A DNA stretch of 64,000 nucleotides, from positions 1 to 64,000 of the forward strand of contig RQYR01000003.1 of assembly GCA_003859965.1 (NCBI GenBank). Direction: 5' to 3'. Shown here piece after piece: positions 9,231 through 17,248 of the stretch; the first letter of the stretch is position 1; the number at the start of each line of letters is the position of its first letter. A program made the translations under genes and the position numbers. The notes under the pieces were generated by a model. That model made no database searches and was not told the origin of the DNA. It was given only the letters and a program-made list of their open reading frames with translations. Source of the DNA: Comamonadaceae bacterium OH2545_COT-014 (GTDB lineage: Bacteria; Pseudomonadota; Gammaproteobacteria; Burkholderiales; Burkholderiaceae_C).

Positions 9231-10061
9231 TCAGAAGGTTGGATCTTTGACTTCGTCAGGGGTTTGGAATTCGACGCCAAACCATTTTTTCTGCAACCCC
9301 GCCAGCCGCCCATCCTGCTTGATTTTCATGATGGCTGCATTGACGGCCTCCAGCAGTTTCTCCGAACCGCTTTCCTTGCGTGTCAGATAGCCGAAATAGG
9401 TCTTGGCTCCGAAGGCGGGGAGCACCACCGCAAACACATCGGGTCTTTGCTGGGCAACGTATGTGATGTTTGGCAAAGAGTTGGCCACGGCCGCAATCCG
9501 GCCGTTGGCCAAATCAGCATATGCCTCGTTGTTTCCCGGGTATTCGCGGGGGGTGACCTTCTTTGGCAATTTCTCGGAAAAAGCCTTGAGCTGTGCCAAC
9601 TGCGCCGATGCCTTGGCCGCGCCCACTGATTTTCCAGCCACGTCTTCCGGCTTGTTGATTGCCGTATCGCTTTTGCGCTTCAGAAAAGCGGCCGTGGCTT
9701 CTGCAATGGGCGTGGTGAAATGGTATCTTTCTTTTCTGGCCTTGGTAATGGTCACCGGCCCGGCCACCATGTCGAATTTTCCTGCCTCCAGACCCGGGAG
9801 AACGCCTTCCCAGGGCAAAAACACCCATTCGATTTTGACGCCCATCTCCTTGGCAATTTCATGGAAGAGATCCACATTCAAGCCGGAATGGGTTCCTTCC
9901 TTGATGAAGTCGAACGGTGCAAAGGCAGTTTCAGTCGCCACCTTCAAGGTGCCTGTCTGCTTGACACGATCCAGAACATCTGACTGCGCGTAACCTGCAC
10001 TCATGACTCCCAAGGCCATAATGGCAGCAGAAATCGATTTGAAAAACAGACGCTTGCTCAT
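9231..10061 (-). CDS. Periplasmic amino-acid-binding protein (SBP family 3)
   Basis: Solute-binding component of the importer, 276 residues. An N-terminal signal peptide ends near SAGYA/QSD (about residue 25). TLKVATETAFAPFDF is the family 3 opening strand and ligand loop, and DMVAGPVTITKARKERYHF is the usual middle motif. It is the first gene of the operon: ATG 10061 follows AGGAGCAATCT. Nothing fixes the ligand. The neighbouring aminotransferase and Rieske oxygenase suggest that the ligand could be the substrate of that pathway, but the two groups may be separate transcription units. Confidence 0.88.
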   Translation of the reverse strand: MSKRLFFKSISAAIMALGVMSAGYAQSDVLDRVKQTGTLKVATETAFAPFDFIKEGTHSGLNVDLFHEIAKEMGVKIEWVFLPWEGVLPGLEAGKFDMVAGPVTITKARKERYHFTTPIAEATAAFLKRKSDTAINKPEDVAGKSVGAAKASAQLAQLKAFSEKLPKKVTPREYPGNNEAYADLANGRIAAVANSLPNITYVAQQRPDVFAVVLPAFGAKTYFGYLTRKESGSEKLLEAVNAAIMKIKQDGRLAGLQKKWFGVEFQTPDEVKDPTF

Positions 10062-10193
10062 AGATTGCTCCTATGGTTCGTGGGAAGTGAAAATTCGCCC
10101 GCAGGCAGTCTTGGTGAAAAATAAAAATCACCACCTACCGCAATCAAATCTACACAGCACGCGTGCAAGGCTCCAACATGGTTATCCCTTAAA

Positions 10194-10206
10194 TTCCATC
10201 ATGGAA
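10194..10206. promoter_or_regulatory. 13-bp palindrome upstream of the amino-acid transporter operon
   Basis: TTCCATCATGGAA lies in the AT-rich 238-base space between the binding-protein gene and the FAD oxidase gene, next to a TTTTTTATACAAAATTTTT tract that is a plausible promoter zone for the transporter operon. It may be an operator; no regulator is identified. Confidence 0.3.
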
Positions 10207-10299
10207 ACAATTTTTTATACAAAATTTTTCAGGCACACAGAAAGCCACGGCAAGCCAATAATGTCCTGCCGCAACTTGCCAGAATGAAAATTTGATTTT

Positions 10300-11733
10300 T
10301 CAGCCGCCTTCGTCCAGAACCTTTCCGGGGTTCATCAATCCGCGCGGATCCCATTGGCGCTTGATCTGCTGCATGAGCCGCCACTTGACAGGGTCGCAAT
10401 AGTTTCTGAGCGCGCGGATGCGGTGGGCGCCTATGCCATGCTCTGCCGAGAACGACCCGCCCAGACCATGCAGCGGTGAATAAATGGCCTCTTCCACGGC
10501 CATACGGGCCTGCCCGGCCAGGGGGCCAGGCTCGCCCAGAACCATGTGGAGATTGCCATCGGCCACATGACCAAACATGAAAACCGGCGTGCCTGCTGGG
10601 CGCAGCTTTTCCAGCGCGGAGCGCACCTGCACCACGTAATCCTCCATGCGCGCCAGGGGCACCGAGACATCGAACGAAGGCGCTTGCGGAAAACGCCGAT
10701 AGATCGCCTCCGTATCCTCACGCAGCCGCCAAAGCGTTCGTGCCTGCTCTGCTGAACCCGCTATCACGCCTTGTGTGTCGGGGTGCCGCGCCAGCAGCTG
10801 TTCATAAAGCTCTTCGAACGTTTGCTGCAAACGCTCTGCCTGCTTGCCGCCCAGCTCCAGCAACAGGTAAACAGGGCAGTCCAGTGACATGCCAGGCGTG
10901 CGCCAGGACAGCGCCTCGGCGGTCAACCGCAAGTATTCGGGCCACAGCGCCTCGGCGGCCCGCAAATGTCCGCAATCCACCTCCAGCGCCAGGCGCACGG
11001 TATCGGTCAGGGCGGCCATGTCAGGCAATCCAAACAAAGCGGTGGAAGTAGCCTGGGGCAAGGGGGTGAGACTCAGGGCGACCCGGGTAATGATGCCCAG
11101 CGTGCCCTCCGCGCCGATGAATACGTGCTTGAGGTCGTAGCCTGCGGCGTTTTTGACGATCTGTGTCAGATCGCTGTAGATCGAGCCGTCAGGCAAAACG
11201 GCTTCCAGCCCCAGCACGCGATGCCGCATGACCCCGTTGCGAAATGCCATGATGCCGCCTGCGTTGGTCGCCAGCATGCCGCCTATCGTGGCGCTGCCGC
11301 GTGCGGCCAGGTCAATGCCGGGCTCCAGTCCATGAACAGCTGCCGCTTCCTGAAGCGACTGCAAGCTCAGCCCCGATTGCACCAGGGCCACGCGCGAGAC
11401 AGCATCCATCCGTTCGATGCGATTCAGCGCAGCGGTGGAAACAATCAGCTGACCGGGCCGTGAAATGCCGCCTCCCACCAGCCCTGTGCGCCCGCCCTGG
11501 GGAACCATGGCAATGCCCCATTCATGGCAGCAGCGAACCAGGGCACTGAGCTGTTCGACGGTTGCCGGCATAGCCATCAGCCCGGCATCCAGATTCGCGG
11601 GATGCCAGCCTGTATCCAGTGCATGTACCTGGTCGGCTACTCGCCATTGGTTGGCCGGCAGACATGCCTGCAGTTGTGTCCAGGCACCCGATGACAGTCC
11701 CATGGGCGTTGGCGCTGTGCTCATGCCGTTCAT
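10300..11733 (-). CDS. FAD-linked 2-hydroxyacid dehydrogenase/oxidase
   Basis: A 477-residue flavoprotein of the PCMH/vanillyl-alcohol-oxidase superfamily, close to D-lactate, glycolate (GlcD) and D-2-hydroxyglutarate dehydrogenases. FAD-binding segments are VPQGGRTGLVGGG (77-89) and GSATIGGMLATNAGG. The C-terminal substrate/metal domain has FGHVADGNLH and ends NPGKVL, as in the family. Its start overlaps the aminotransferase stop by four bases (ATGA), so the two are translationally coupled. That implies sequential or opposing chemistry on a 2-oxo/2-hydroxy/2-amino acid series. Its exact substrate is unknown. Confidence 0.85.
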   Translation of the reverse strand: MNGMSTAPTPMGLSSGAWTQLQACLPANQWRVADQVHALDTGWHPANLDAGLMAMPATVEQLSALVRCCHEWGIAMVPQGGRTGLVGGGISRPGQLIVSTAALNRIERMDAVSRVALVQSGLSLQSLQEAAAVHGLEPGIDLAARGSATIGGMLATNAGGIMAFRNGVMRHRVLGLEAVLPDGSIYSDLTQIVKNAAGYDLKHVFIGAEGTLGIITRVALSLTPLPQATSTALFGLPDMAALTDTVRLALEVDCGHLRAAEALWPEYLRLTAEALSWRTPGMSLDCPVYLLLELGGKQAERLQQTFEELYEQLLARHPDTQGVIAGSAEQARTLWRLREDTEAIYRRFPQAPSFDVSVPLARMEDYVVQVRSALEKLRPAGTPVFMFGHVADGNLHMVLGEPGPLAGQARMAVEEAIYSPLHGLGGSFSAEHGIGAHRIRALRNYCDPVKWRLMQQIKRQWDPRGLMNPGKVLDEGG

Positions 11734-12890
11734 GCCGCCTCCCCGGTGGCTGCGGGTAGCTCGGGCATGGCGGATGGCGTTGCCAGGGCGCGCATGGCAT
11801 CGAGAAAACGGTTGTTCTCCGGCGGCATCCCTATGGTGACGCGCAGGAACTGCTCATAACCGGGCTCACGCCAAGCCTTCACGATGATGCCATGCGCACG
11901 CAACAAACGCTCTGCCACGTCCACACTGTTTTGCCGCGTATCGACAAAAAGGAAATTGGTCTGTGATGGCGCAACGCGCCAGCCTTGCTGGCCCAGCTGC
12001 GCACGCACGCGCTCGCGCTCGGCGCGCAGGCGTTGAACGCTGGCCCGCATCCATGCCTGGTCAGCCAGGGCTGCTTGTGCAGCCGCCTGGGCAGCCGCAT
12101 TGACATTGAACGGCGTTTTCGCGTTGGCCATGGCCCGCGCAATCTGGCGGTGTGAACAGATGGCATAGCCAACGCGCAGACCCGCCAGGCCATACGCCTT
12201 GGAAAACGTACGTAGCGCCACGTAAGGCAAACCGCTGGCGCGCAGTGCCTGCAGAACATCCGGTCCTTGCTCATCCGCGTACTCGAAGTAGGCCTCGTCC
12301 ATCACCAGCAGCGTTTCTGGACTGGCACTGGCCACCAGCCGGGCAAGCTGCGCCTCGCTCAAAGCCGGCCCCACCGGGTTCCACGGCGTTGACAAAAAGC
12401 ACAGCGCCGGCTTGGCCGTCAACGCGGCTTGCAGCGCCGGCACGTCGAATGTCAGGCGGTCGCTCATCGGCACTTTCACCACCGATGCACCGCACGCCAG
12501 CGGCTCAATTTCATGCAGTCCAAAACTCGGCGCCACGGTCACCACCTGGTCGCCCGGTTGCAAAACAGCCCGCGAAACCGCCGCAATCAGCTCTTCCGAC
12601 CCATTGCCCACCACGATGTGATCCGCATCCACCCGCAGGTGCCGCGCCAGCGCAGCACGCAAGGCCCGGCACGCAGGATCGGCGTAGCGCCATGGCTCCC
12701 AGACCATTTCACGCAACACCTCGGTCACTTTGGGGGAACACCCTTCAGGGTTTTCGTTACTGGCCAGGCGCGCGACCTCATCACGCCCGCTCAAGGCGCG
12801 GGCATCGTCCACATTCATGCCCGCGTTGTAGGGTGGCAGCGCCCACACATGCGGGTTGAACTGCAGCCTGGTTGCTTCTTCTTCCGCCAT
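11730..12890 (-). CDS. HisC-like PLP aminotransferase
   Basis: Fold-type I aminotransferase of the histidinol-phosphate aminotransferase group, 386 residues. The PLP lysine is K231 in TFSKAYGLAGLRVGY, the pyridine-nitrogen Asp is D198 in VMDEAYFEY, and ASNENPEG is the substrate-loop motif. Nothing else of histidine biosynthesis is near. It sits in an oxygenase/oxidase operon, so a catabolic role with an aromatic or modified amino acid is more likely than histidine synthesis. The open frame extends 22 codons upstream, but ATG 12890 follows GGGGAGG with good spacing, 23 bases after the reductase stop. Confidence 0.8.
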   Translation of the reverse strand: MAEEEATRLQFNPHVWALPPYNAGMNVDDARALSGRDEVARLASNENPEGCSPKVTEVLREMVWEPWRYADPACRALRAALARHLRVDADHIVVGNGSEELIAAVSRAVLQPGDQVVTVAPSFGLHEIEPLACGASVVKVPMSDRLTFDVPALQAALTAKPALCFLSTPWNPVGPALSEAQLARLVASASPETLLVMDEAYFEYADEQGPDVLQALRASGLPYVALRTFSKAYGLAGLRVGYAICSHRQIARAMANAKTPFNVNAAAQAAAQAALADQAWMRASVQRLRAERERVRAQLGQQGWRVAPSQTNFLFVDTRQNSVDVAERLLRAHGIIVKAWREPGYEQFLRVTIGMPPENNRFLDAMRALATPSAMPELPAATGEAA

Positions 12891-12913
12891 CGCTCGGGCC
12901 TCCCCACACAGAG

Positions 12914-14026
12914 CTACAAATCCAAAGTCACCGGCCCGCATGGTTGCGCACAGCAAAGCAACACATGGCCTTCAGCCGGTGGCTCCAGGGGTTCTTCCGT
13001 ATACCGGACTTGCCCCGAGAGCAGCCTGGTGCTGCAACTGCCGCACACCCCCGCCCGGCAACTGAATGAAGGGTTCAGTCCGCACGCCTCCGCAAAATCC
13101 AGCAGGTTCTTGTCATCGGAAGTCCATGCGCGCTCCAGGGCACTGGTGGCGAACCGCACCACCGGCTGCCCACCGGTAGCTGTTTCAGAAGGCGCCTCAG
13201 CCGGTGCTGCCTCGGCCTGCATGGCAGCGGTCACGGGCATGGCAGACGGCGGCGCGGCAACTGTTGCCGCGGCCTCCTCCAGCACTGTCGCGGGGCCAAA
13301 AAATTCATAGGCAATACGCTCTTTGGCCAAGCCCAGTTCGCGCAAGAGTGCATAGTTCGCCTGCATGAAGCCGGGCGGACCGCAGAGGTAGGCCTCATAG
13401 TCATCTAGCGGCAGCAGCGACTGCAGCAGCGCGCGGCTAATCAGACCGGCGCTGTGGCAATGACCATTCGCCAGGTCTTCCGGGCGCGCCTGGCGATAGA
13501 CGTAGTGCGCGTGAAGATGCGGCCGGCCTTGAACCAAGGCATTCACTTCCTGCCTGAACGCATGAACGCCAGCCGACTCGCACGCATGAATGAAAAAAGC
13601 CGTGCGCCCGGTAGGGGCCAGCGCATGCATCATCGACACCATCGGAGTCAGGCCGACGCCCCCGCTGAGCAGCACCACCGGACGATGGCTAGCCTGGTCA
13701 AGCACGAACGCGCCCCTGGGTCCCTGCACTTGCAGCACATCGCCCACTTGCACGCGGTCATGCAGATGAATTGACCCGGCGCCTTCACGCTTGACCGAAA
13801 TACGGTAGGCGTCCTGCTGCAGAGGCGAGCCCGAAAGGCTGTAGTACCTGATGAGCGGTTGCGTCAGCGCCTGCTCATCTTCTGCGCCCAGCCGCAGGGT
13901 CAGGAATTGCCCAGGCTTGAAAGCCCGCCAATCGCCATGGTCCTCTGGCACCAGGTGAAACGAGGTGATGACCTCGCTTTCAGGCGCCTTCGCCGCCACT
14001 CGCCATGCTGTCCACTGGCTGCCCAT
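12914..14026 (-). CDS. Rieske oxygenase reductase (FNR-type flavin + [2Fe-2S] ferredoxin)
   Basis: A 370-residue electron-transfer protein that would pass electrons from NAD(P)H to the adjacent Rieske oxygenase. The N-terminal FNR-like domain has RYYSLS (60-65) for the flavin and LLSGGVGLTPMVSM for the nucleotide. The C-terminal plant-type ferredoxin domain has C323, C328, C331 and a distal Cys at 358/359. A roughly 45-residue Ala/Pro-rich linker (about 250-295) joins them, longer than in compact VanB proteins. It lies 24 bases after the oxygenase gene in the same operon. Confidence 0.85.
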   Translation of the reverse strand: MGSQWTAWRVAAKAPESEVITSFHLVPEDHGDWRAFKPGQFLTLRLGAEDEQALTQPLIRYYSLSGSPLQQDAYRISVKREGAGSIHLHDRVQVGDVLQVQGPRGAFVLDQASHRPVVLLSGGVGLTPMVSMMHALAPTGRTAFFIHACESAGVHAFRQEVNALVQGRPHLHAHYVYRQARPEDLANGHCHSAGLISRALLQSLLPLDDYEAYLCGPPGFMQANYALLRELGLAKERIAYEFFGPATVLEEAAATVAAPPSAMPVTAAMQAEAAPAEAPSETATGGQPVVRFATSALERAWTSDDKNLLDFAEACGLNPSFSCRAGVCGSCSTRLLSGQVRYTEEPLEPPAEGHVLLCCAQPCGPVTLDL

Positions 14027-14050
14027 GATGGTGTATCCGACCCACGCTAT

Positions 14051-15142
14051 CTACGCCTGCACGGCTACCGCGCGCGCAGCCATGCACACTGCATCCGCCG
14101 GCAAGCCCCCAGGCTGCTGCGATGCCTGTTCACTGGCAATCAGCTCTTGCAGGCGCCGGCGAAACCGCTTGGGCCCCAGGTCACTCCTGAGGTCGATGTG
14201 CGGCGTGCACTGGTTGCTCATGCCCTTGTGGACTTCCTGCAAGACCACCTTGTCTTCCTCAAACGCGCTACGCACGGATGCCGCGAACTGGCTGGACACC
14301 TCCGCATCATCAGGAGCGAAGTTGCGCATCTGAAACCAGTAGTAGCGCGTGTGATTCTCGTCAATGGGCGTCATGAAGTTGTAGCTGTCCATCACGAACG
14401 TGGTGTCAGGCAGCTCCTTGCCTTCTCCGCCCGTATTGGCTGGCGCGAAAATGGCTTTGATGAGAGCGTTGGCCGGATAGCGCACTTCATATTGCTGCTT
14501 GCGGTCGCAACGACCCTGAAACTTCAAAAACGGGGCATAGAAGGGCGCTGGCGGCACGTCATGCATCCAGCGCCAGACGGTCACTCCGCTGTCCGCCATC
14601 GTGACTTGAAGCGGCGTGTCCTCGCACGCATCACCGGCAAAAGAGCTCAAGTGCACCCAGGCCACATGCGTCGGGTCAAGCAGGTTGTCCGTCATGTAGA
14701 GGTAGTTGCAGGCAATCTCCATGCCGTCGCCCTGGTTCAGCCCCCAAGCCGGGTCGCCCCAGTGCTCCACCTCGAAAATTTTCGAAGGATCGGCCTGATC
14801 GGCTTGCCCCATCCAGATCCAGACCAGCCCATACCTTTCTTCCACCGGATAGGAACGCACCTTGGCCGCCGTGGGCGGGCGTTCCATGCCTGGCGCATGT
14901 GTGCACTGGCCTGAGCAATTGAACACCAGGCCGTGGTAGCCGCACTCGACCTGATCACCCTTGATGCGCCCTTTGGAAAGCGGCAGCTTGCGGTGAGGGC
15001 ACGCATCTTCCAGCGCCGCCACGCGCCCGTCGCTCTTGCGGAAAAAAACAATGTTTTCCCCCAGGAGCTTCATCGGGTGCAGATGGTTTTCCGCGATTTC
15101 CGTACTCCAGGCGGCGACATACCAAGCATTGCGCAAGAACAT
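14051..15142 (-). CDS. Rieske non-haem iron oxygenase, VanA-like
   Basis: Oxygenase component of a two-component aromatic-ring or O/N-demethylating system, 363 residues. The Rieske cluster is CPH ... CGYH (C48, H50, C67, H70). The mononuclear iron site is in TDNLLDPTHVAWVH (H159 and H164, with nearby Asp). Overall it is closest to the vanillate O-demethylase (VanA)/toluenesulfonate/phthalate oxygenase branch, which acts on demethylation as well as hydroxylation. It is the first gene of a four-gene operon (oxygenase, reductase, aminotransferase, FAD oxidase) divergent from a LysR regulator. ATG 15142 follows GAGGAAG. The substrate is unknown; an amino-acid-derived aromatic or methylated compound fits the context. 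Confidence 0.85.
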   Translation of the reverse strand: MFLRNAWYVAAWSTEIAENHLHPMKLLGENIVFFRKSDGRVAALEDACPHRKLPLSKGRIKGDQVECGYHGLVFNCSGQCTHAPGMERPPTAAKVRSYPVEERYGLVWIWMGQADQADPSKIFEVEHWGDPAWGLNQGDGMEIACNYLYMTDNLLDPTHVAWVHLSSFAGDACEDTPLQVTMADSGVTVWRWMHDVPPAPFYAPFLKFQGRCDRKQQYEVRYPANALIKAIFAPANTGGEGKELPDTTFVMDSYNFMTPIDENHTRYYWFQMRNFAPDDAEVSSQFAASVRSAFEEDKVVLQEVHKGMSNQCTPHIDLRSDLGPKRFRRRLQELIASEQASQQPGGLPADAVCMAARAVAVQA

Positions 15143-15213
15143 GACCGGCTTCCTCTCATGATGTCGTGGGAACGAGGTAGCAAAAAGATTAAGCGCACCT
15201 CAGGCCGGCCGCC

Positions 15214-15239
15214 AAACCATTTCATCTTCTTCATGGTTT
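15214..15239. promoter_or_regulatory. Inverted repeat in the LysR/oxygenase intergenic region
   Basis: AAACCAT (15214-15220) and ATGGTTT (15233-15239) are separated by 12 bases in the 131-base space between the divergent oxygenase and LysR genes. Arm spacing is wide for a LysR recognition site, but its place is right for control of the oxygenase operon. Confidence 0.35.
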
Positions 15240-15251
15240 AGGTAAGCTAAA
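15237..15251. promoter_or_regulatory. LysR-box-like palindrome TTTAG-N5-CTAAA
   Basis: TTTAG (15237-15241) and CTAAA (15247-15251) form a dyad that satisfies the T-N11-A LysR consensus. It ends 22 bases before the LysR start, in a position suited to autoregulation and divergent activation. Confidence 0.45.
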
Positions 15252-15273
15252 AAGCCAAAGACAGGAGCGTTGC

Positions 15274-16263
15274 GTGCCCTCTTCCAATACCCGTTTGCCC
15301 CCATTGCGGGCCATACAGGCCTTCGAGGCCGTGGCGCGTACCGGCAGCGTTACGCTGGCCGCCACCGAATTGCATGTTTCGCCCGGCGCCATCAGCCAGC
15401 AGCTGCGCAAAATCGAAGCACTGCTTGACTTGCCGCTTTTCGAACGGCGCGGCAAGGGACTGACGCCGACCAGCTGGGGATCGCTCTATCACCAGGAATT
15501 GAGCGCTGTGTTTGCCCAGCTTCACCGCGCACACGCCGCACTGGAAAACGCGCGCCAAAACCAGGAGCTGGTTGTCAGCAGCCTGGCATCGGTGGCAGCC
15601 AAATGGCTGGGTCTGGTGCTGCTGGACTGGCAAGAGCAATACCCCCAGGCACGCCTGATTCTGAGAGGCACTGAAGCCGAACCCGACCTGGAGAGCGGCG
15701 AGGCCGATTTCCGCATCACCTACGGCTCACAGGCAGAGCGGCATGCCCGCCGCATCCTCTTGTATACCGACTGGCTGGTGCCCGCCTGCACGCCCGCGCG
15801 ACTGCAGGGCCAGCCCGGGCTGTCACCTGCACAAGTGCTGCAAGGCCCGCTGATCCATGTGGAATGGGAAAAGGTCTATCAATCGCCTCCCGGCTGGGCC
15901 GAATGGGCGCATGCCCTGGGTCTGTCCGTCACCCCATGCACGCATTCGCTGCGCTTTTCCCTCTCCGGCAACGCTATCGACGCCGCGCTGGCGGGCCGGG
16001 GCATTGTGCTGGCGCCCGCCAGCATGCTGGACGCCGACCTGAAAAGCGGCCGCCTGGTCGTTCCCTACCACCACCGGCTGCCATTGCCCGAATCCTACTT
16101 CTTGTCTTGGAGCAAGACCGCGCTCAGCAAGCCTTTTGCCGGTGAGCTCATGCACTGGCTGCGCGCCGCGGCCCTGAAGCAAAACGGCCATGCCGGCCTG
16201 CCGTCTCCAGGCCAAGCGCCAGAAGCAGCCGGGCCGCCCCCTCTGCCTGAAGGTCGTCTGTAA
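15274..16263 (+). CDS. LysR-family transcriptional regulator (GcvA-like)
   Basis: A 329-residue DNA-binding regulator. The winged helix-turn-helix is at about residues 8-66 (PLRAIQAFEAVARTGSVTLA, then SPGAISQQLRKIEALL). A LysR effector-binding domain of the GcvA/AmpR subgroup and a Pro-rich C-terminal tail of about 25 residues follow. The start is a GTG at 15274, placed by ACAGGAGCG upstream. Divergence from the Rieske operon, plus two dyads between them, make it the probable regulator of that operon; the inducer is unknown. Confidence 0.85.
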   Translation: MPSSNTRLPPLRAIQAFEAVARTGSVTLAATELHVSPGAISQQLRKIEALLDLPLFERRGKGLTPTSWGSLYHQELSAVFAQLHRAHAALENARQNQELVVSSLASVAAKWLGLVLLDWQEQYPQARLILRGTEAEPDLESGEADFRITYGSQAERHARRILLYTDWLVPACTPARLQGQPGLSPAQVLQGPLIHVEWEKVYQSPPGWAEWAHALGLSVTPCTHSLRFSLSGNAIDAALAGRGIVLAPASMLDADLKSGRLVVPYHHRLPLPESYFLSWSKTALSKPFAGELMHWLRAAALKQNGHAGLPSPGQAPEAAGPPPLPEGRL

Positions 16264-16354
16264 GAGAGCCTTGCCCCGCCACAGCCCACTTGCCCACGAC
16301 GGGGGCGCGCCATAAGAGCCAAGGCCAAGGAGCCGTCAAGGCCGTGAAAAGGGC

Positions 16355-16984
16355 TTAATGCAAATGCCGCGGGCGGCGGCCGCCGCCGCCATGGCCCGTG
16401 TTGCCGCCGCCCATGCCGCGTGGCGGGCGGCCCAGCTCTAGCGAACTGGTGAGCGCGGTGAAACGGTTGGTGAACAGTTGGTCGATCTCGCGCACCACGC
16501 CGCCCAGTTCAGCGCCGTCGAAGTGGCGCTCCATCAGGTGCACCACGTCCTCCACCAGCAGGTTGCGCTGCACCTGCATGATGGCCTCCGGCGTGGGACC
16601 GACGAACAGCAGCAGGAAGTCATCCCGCGCCTCGCGGCCCGCCTCCTCGTCTTCCTCGTCAAAGTCCACGTCGTAAAAGGTGACTTCGATGGGCGCGCCC
16701 AGCTCCGACAGCTCGTTCAGGTTCATGCACATGTCGTCCAGCTGCTGGCGGAAATCCTGGTCGCCCTCCACCGTCCAGCACATGTGCAGCACGTGGCTGT
16801 GCATGTCGTAGCGGATGCCGGGCTCGTCCTCGTACAGGCTGGCCGCGCCGTCGGCCAGCGAGCGAGCGCCGGCGTATTTCCACAGCGGCTTGAGCGCCTC
16901 CTGAATGGCGGCAAAGCCCACGTCGGGGCGCAGTTTCACGTCGCCATGCACGTGAATTTCAAAGGCGGTGTCTTGTCGGCTCAT
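16355..16984 (-). CDS. Conserved hypothetical protein (Burkholderiales-type)
   Basis: A 209-residue protein without signal peptide or membrane segment. It has a mixed alpha/beta body, an acidic patch (DVDFDEEDEEAGREARDD) and a Gly/His/Arg-rich tail (GGGNTGHGGGGRRPRHLH). I do not recognise a catalytic motif; the overall sequence resembles an uncharacterised protein family conserved in Burkholderiales. It is convergent with the LysR gene. A tRNA-like 3' end lies on the same strand 19-56 bases upstream of its ATG. The His-rich tail could bind metal, which is a guess. Confidence 0.6.
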   Translation of the reverse strand: MSRQDTAFEIHVHGDVKLRPDVGFAAIQEALKPLWKYAGARSLADGAASLYEDEPGIRYDMHSHVLHMCWTVEGDQDFRQQLDDMCMNLNELSELGAPIEVTFYDVDFDEEDEEAGREARDDFLLLFVGPTPEAIMQVQRNLLVEDVVHLMERHFDGAELGGVVREIDQLFTNRFTALTSSLELGRPPRGMGGGNTGHGGGGRRPRHLH

Positions 16985-17002
16985 GGCGTGTTCCTCTGCA
17001 GT

Positions 17003-17030
17003 TGGTGCCCGGGGCCGGCATCGAACCGGC
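17003..17030 (-). other. tRNA-like 3' end (T-arm, acceptor 3' strand and CCA)
   Basis: On the minus strand 17030-17003 reads as a perfect tRNA 3' end. The T-stem is GCCGG/CCGGC with the 7-base loop TTCGATG, the acceptor strand is CCCGGGC, then discriminator A and encoded CCA. No matching D-arm, anticodon arm or 5' acceptor occurs at normal tRNA distance (76-90 bases). The first matching GCCCGGG is at 17151-17145, giving a 149-base span with an internal 7-bp stem (17052-17058 with 17112-17118) and a CATAAT hexamer upstream (17188-17183). It may be a tRNA remnant from integration or the 3' end of a tRNA-like RNA. Confidence 0.45.
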
Positions 17031-17248
17031 CTGCCCCTTTCGGGATGGGCGGCGGATGGCAGGCCGGAAAACTGGCCCTGCGGCTTCGCGCGCCAACCCT
17101 GTCGTTTCCATCATCCGCAAACCCGCCGTTCCGTGCCCGGCCCGCCCGGGCGGCGGGGGGCACGAAAAAATCGCGGAACCGGATTATGCCCGTGCGGGGC
17201 CAACAGCACGCGCCCGCGGCCAGCCCGGCGCGCATGGCGTGCCCGCGC

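Noticed and set aside
11730-12890. Assigning the aminotransferase to histidine biosynthesis (hisC)
   Set aside because: Sequence fits the HisC group, but no other his gene is near and it is coupled to an oxidase in an oxygenase operon; a catabolic paralogue is more likely.
17003-17095. A complete tRNA-Leu-like gene
   Set aside because: The T-arm and acceptor 3' strand are perfect and a variable-arm-like stem could be imagined, but no D-arm, proper anticodon arm or 5' acceptor GCCCGGG exists at normal distance.
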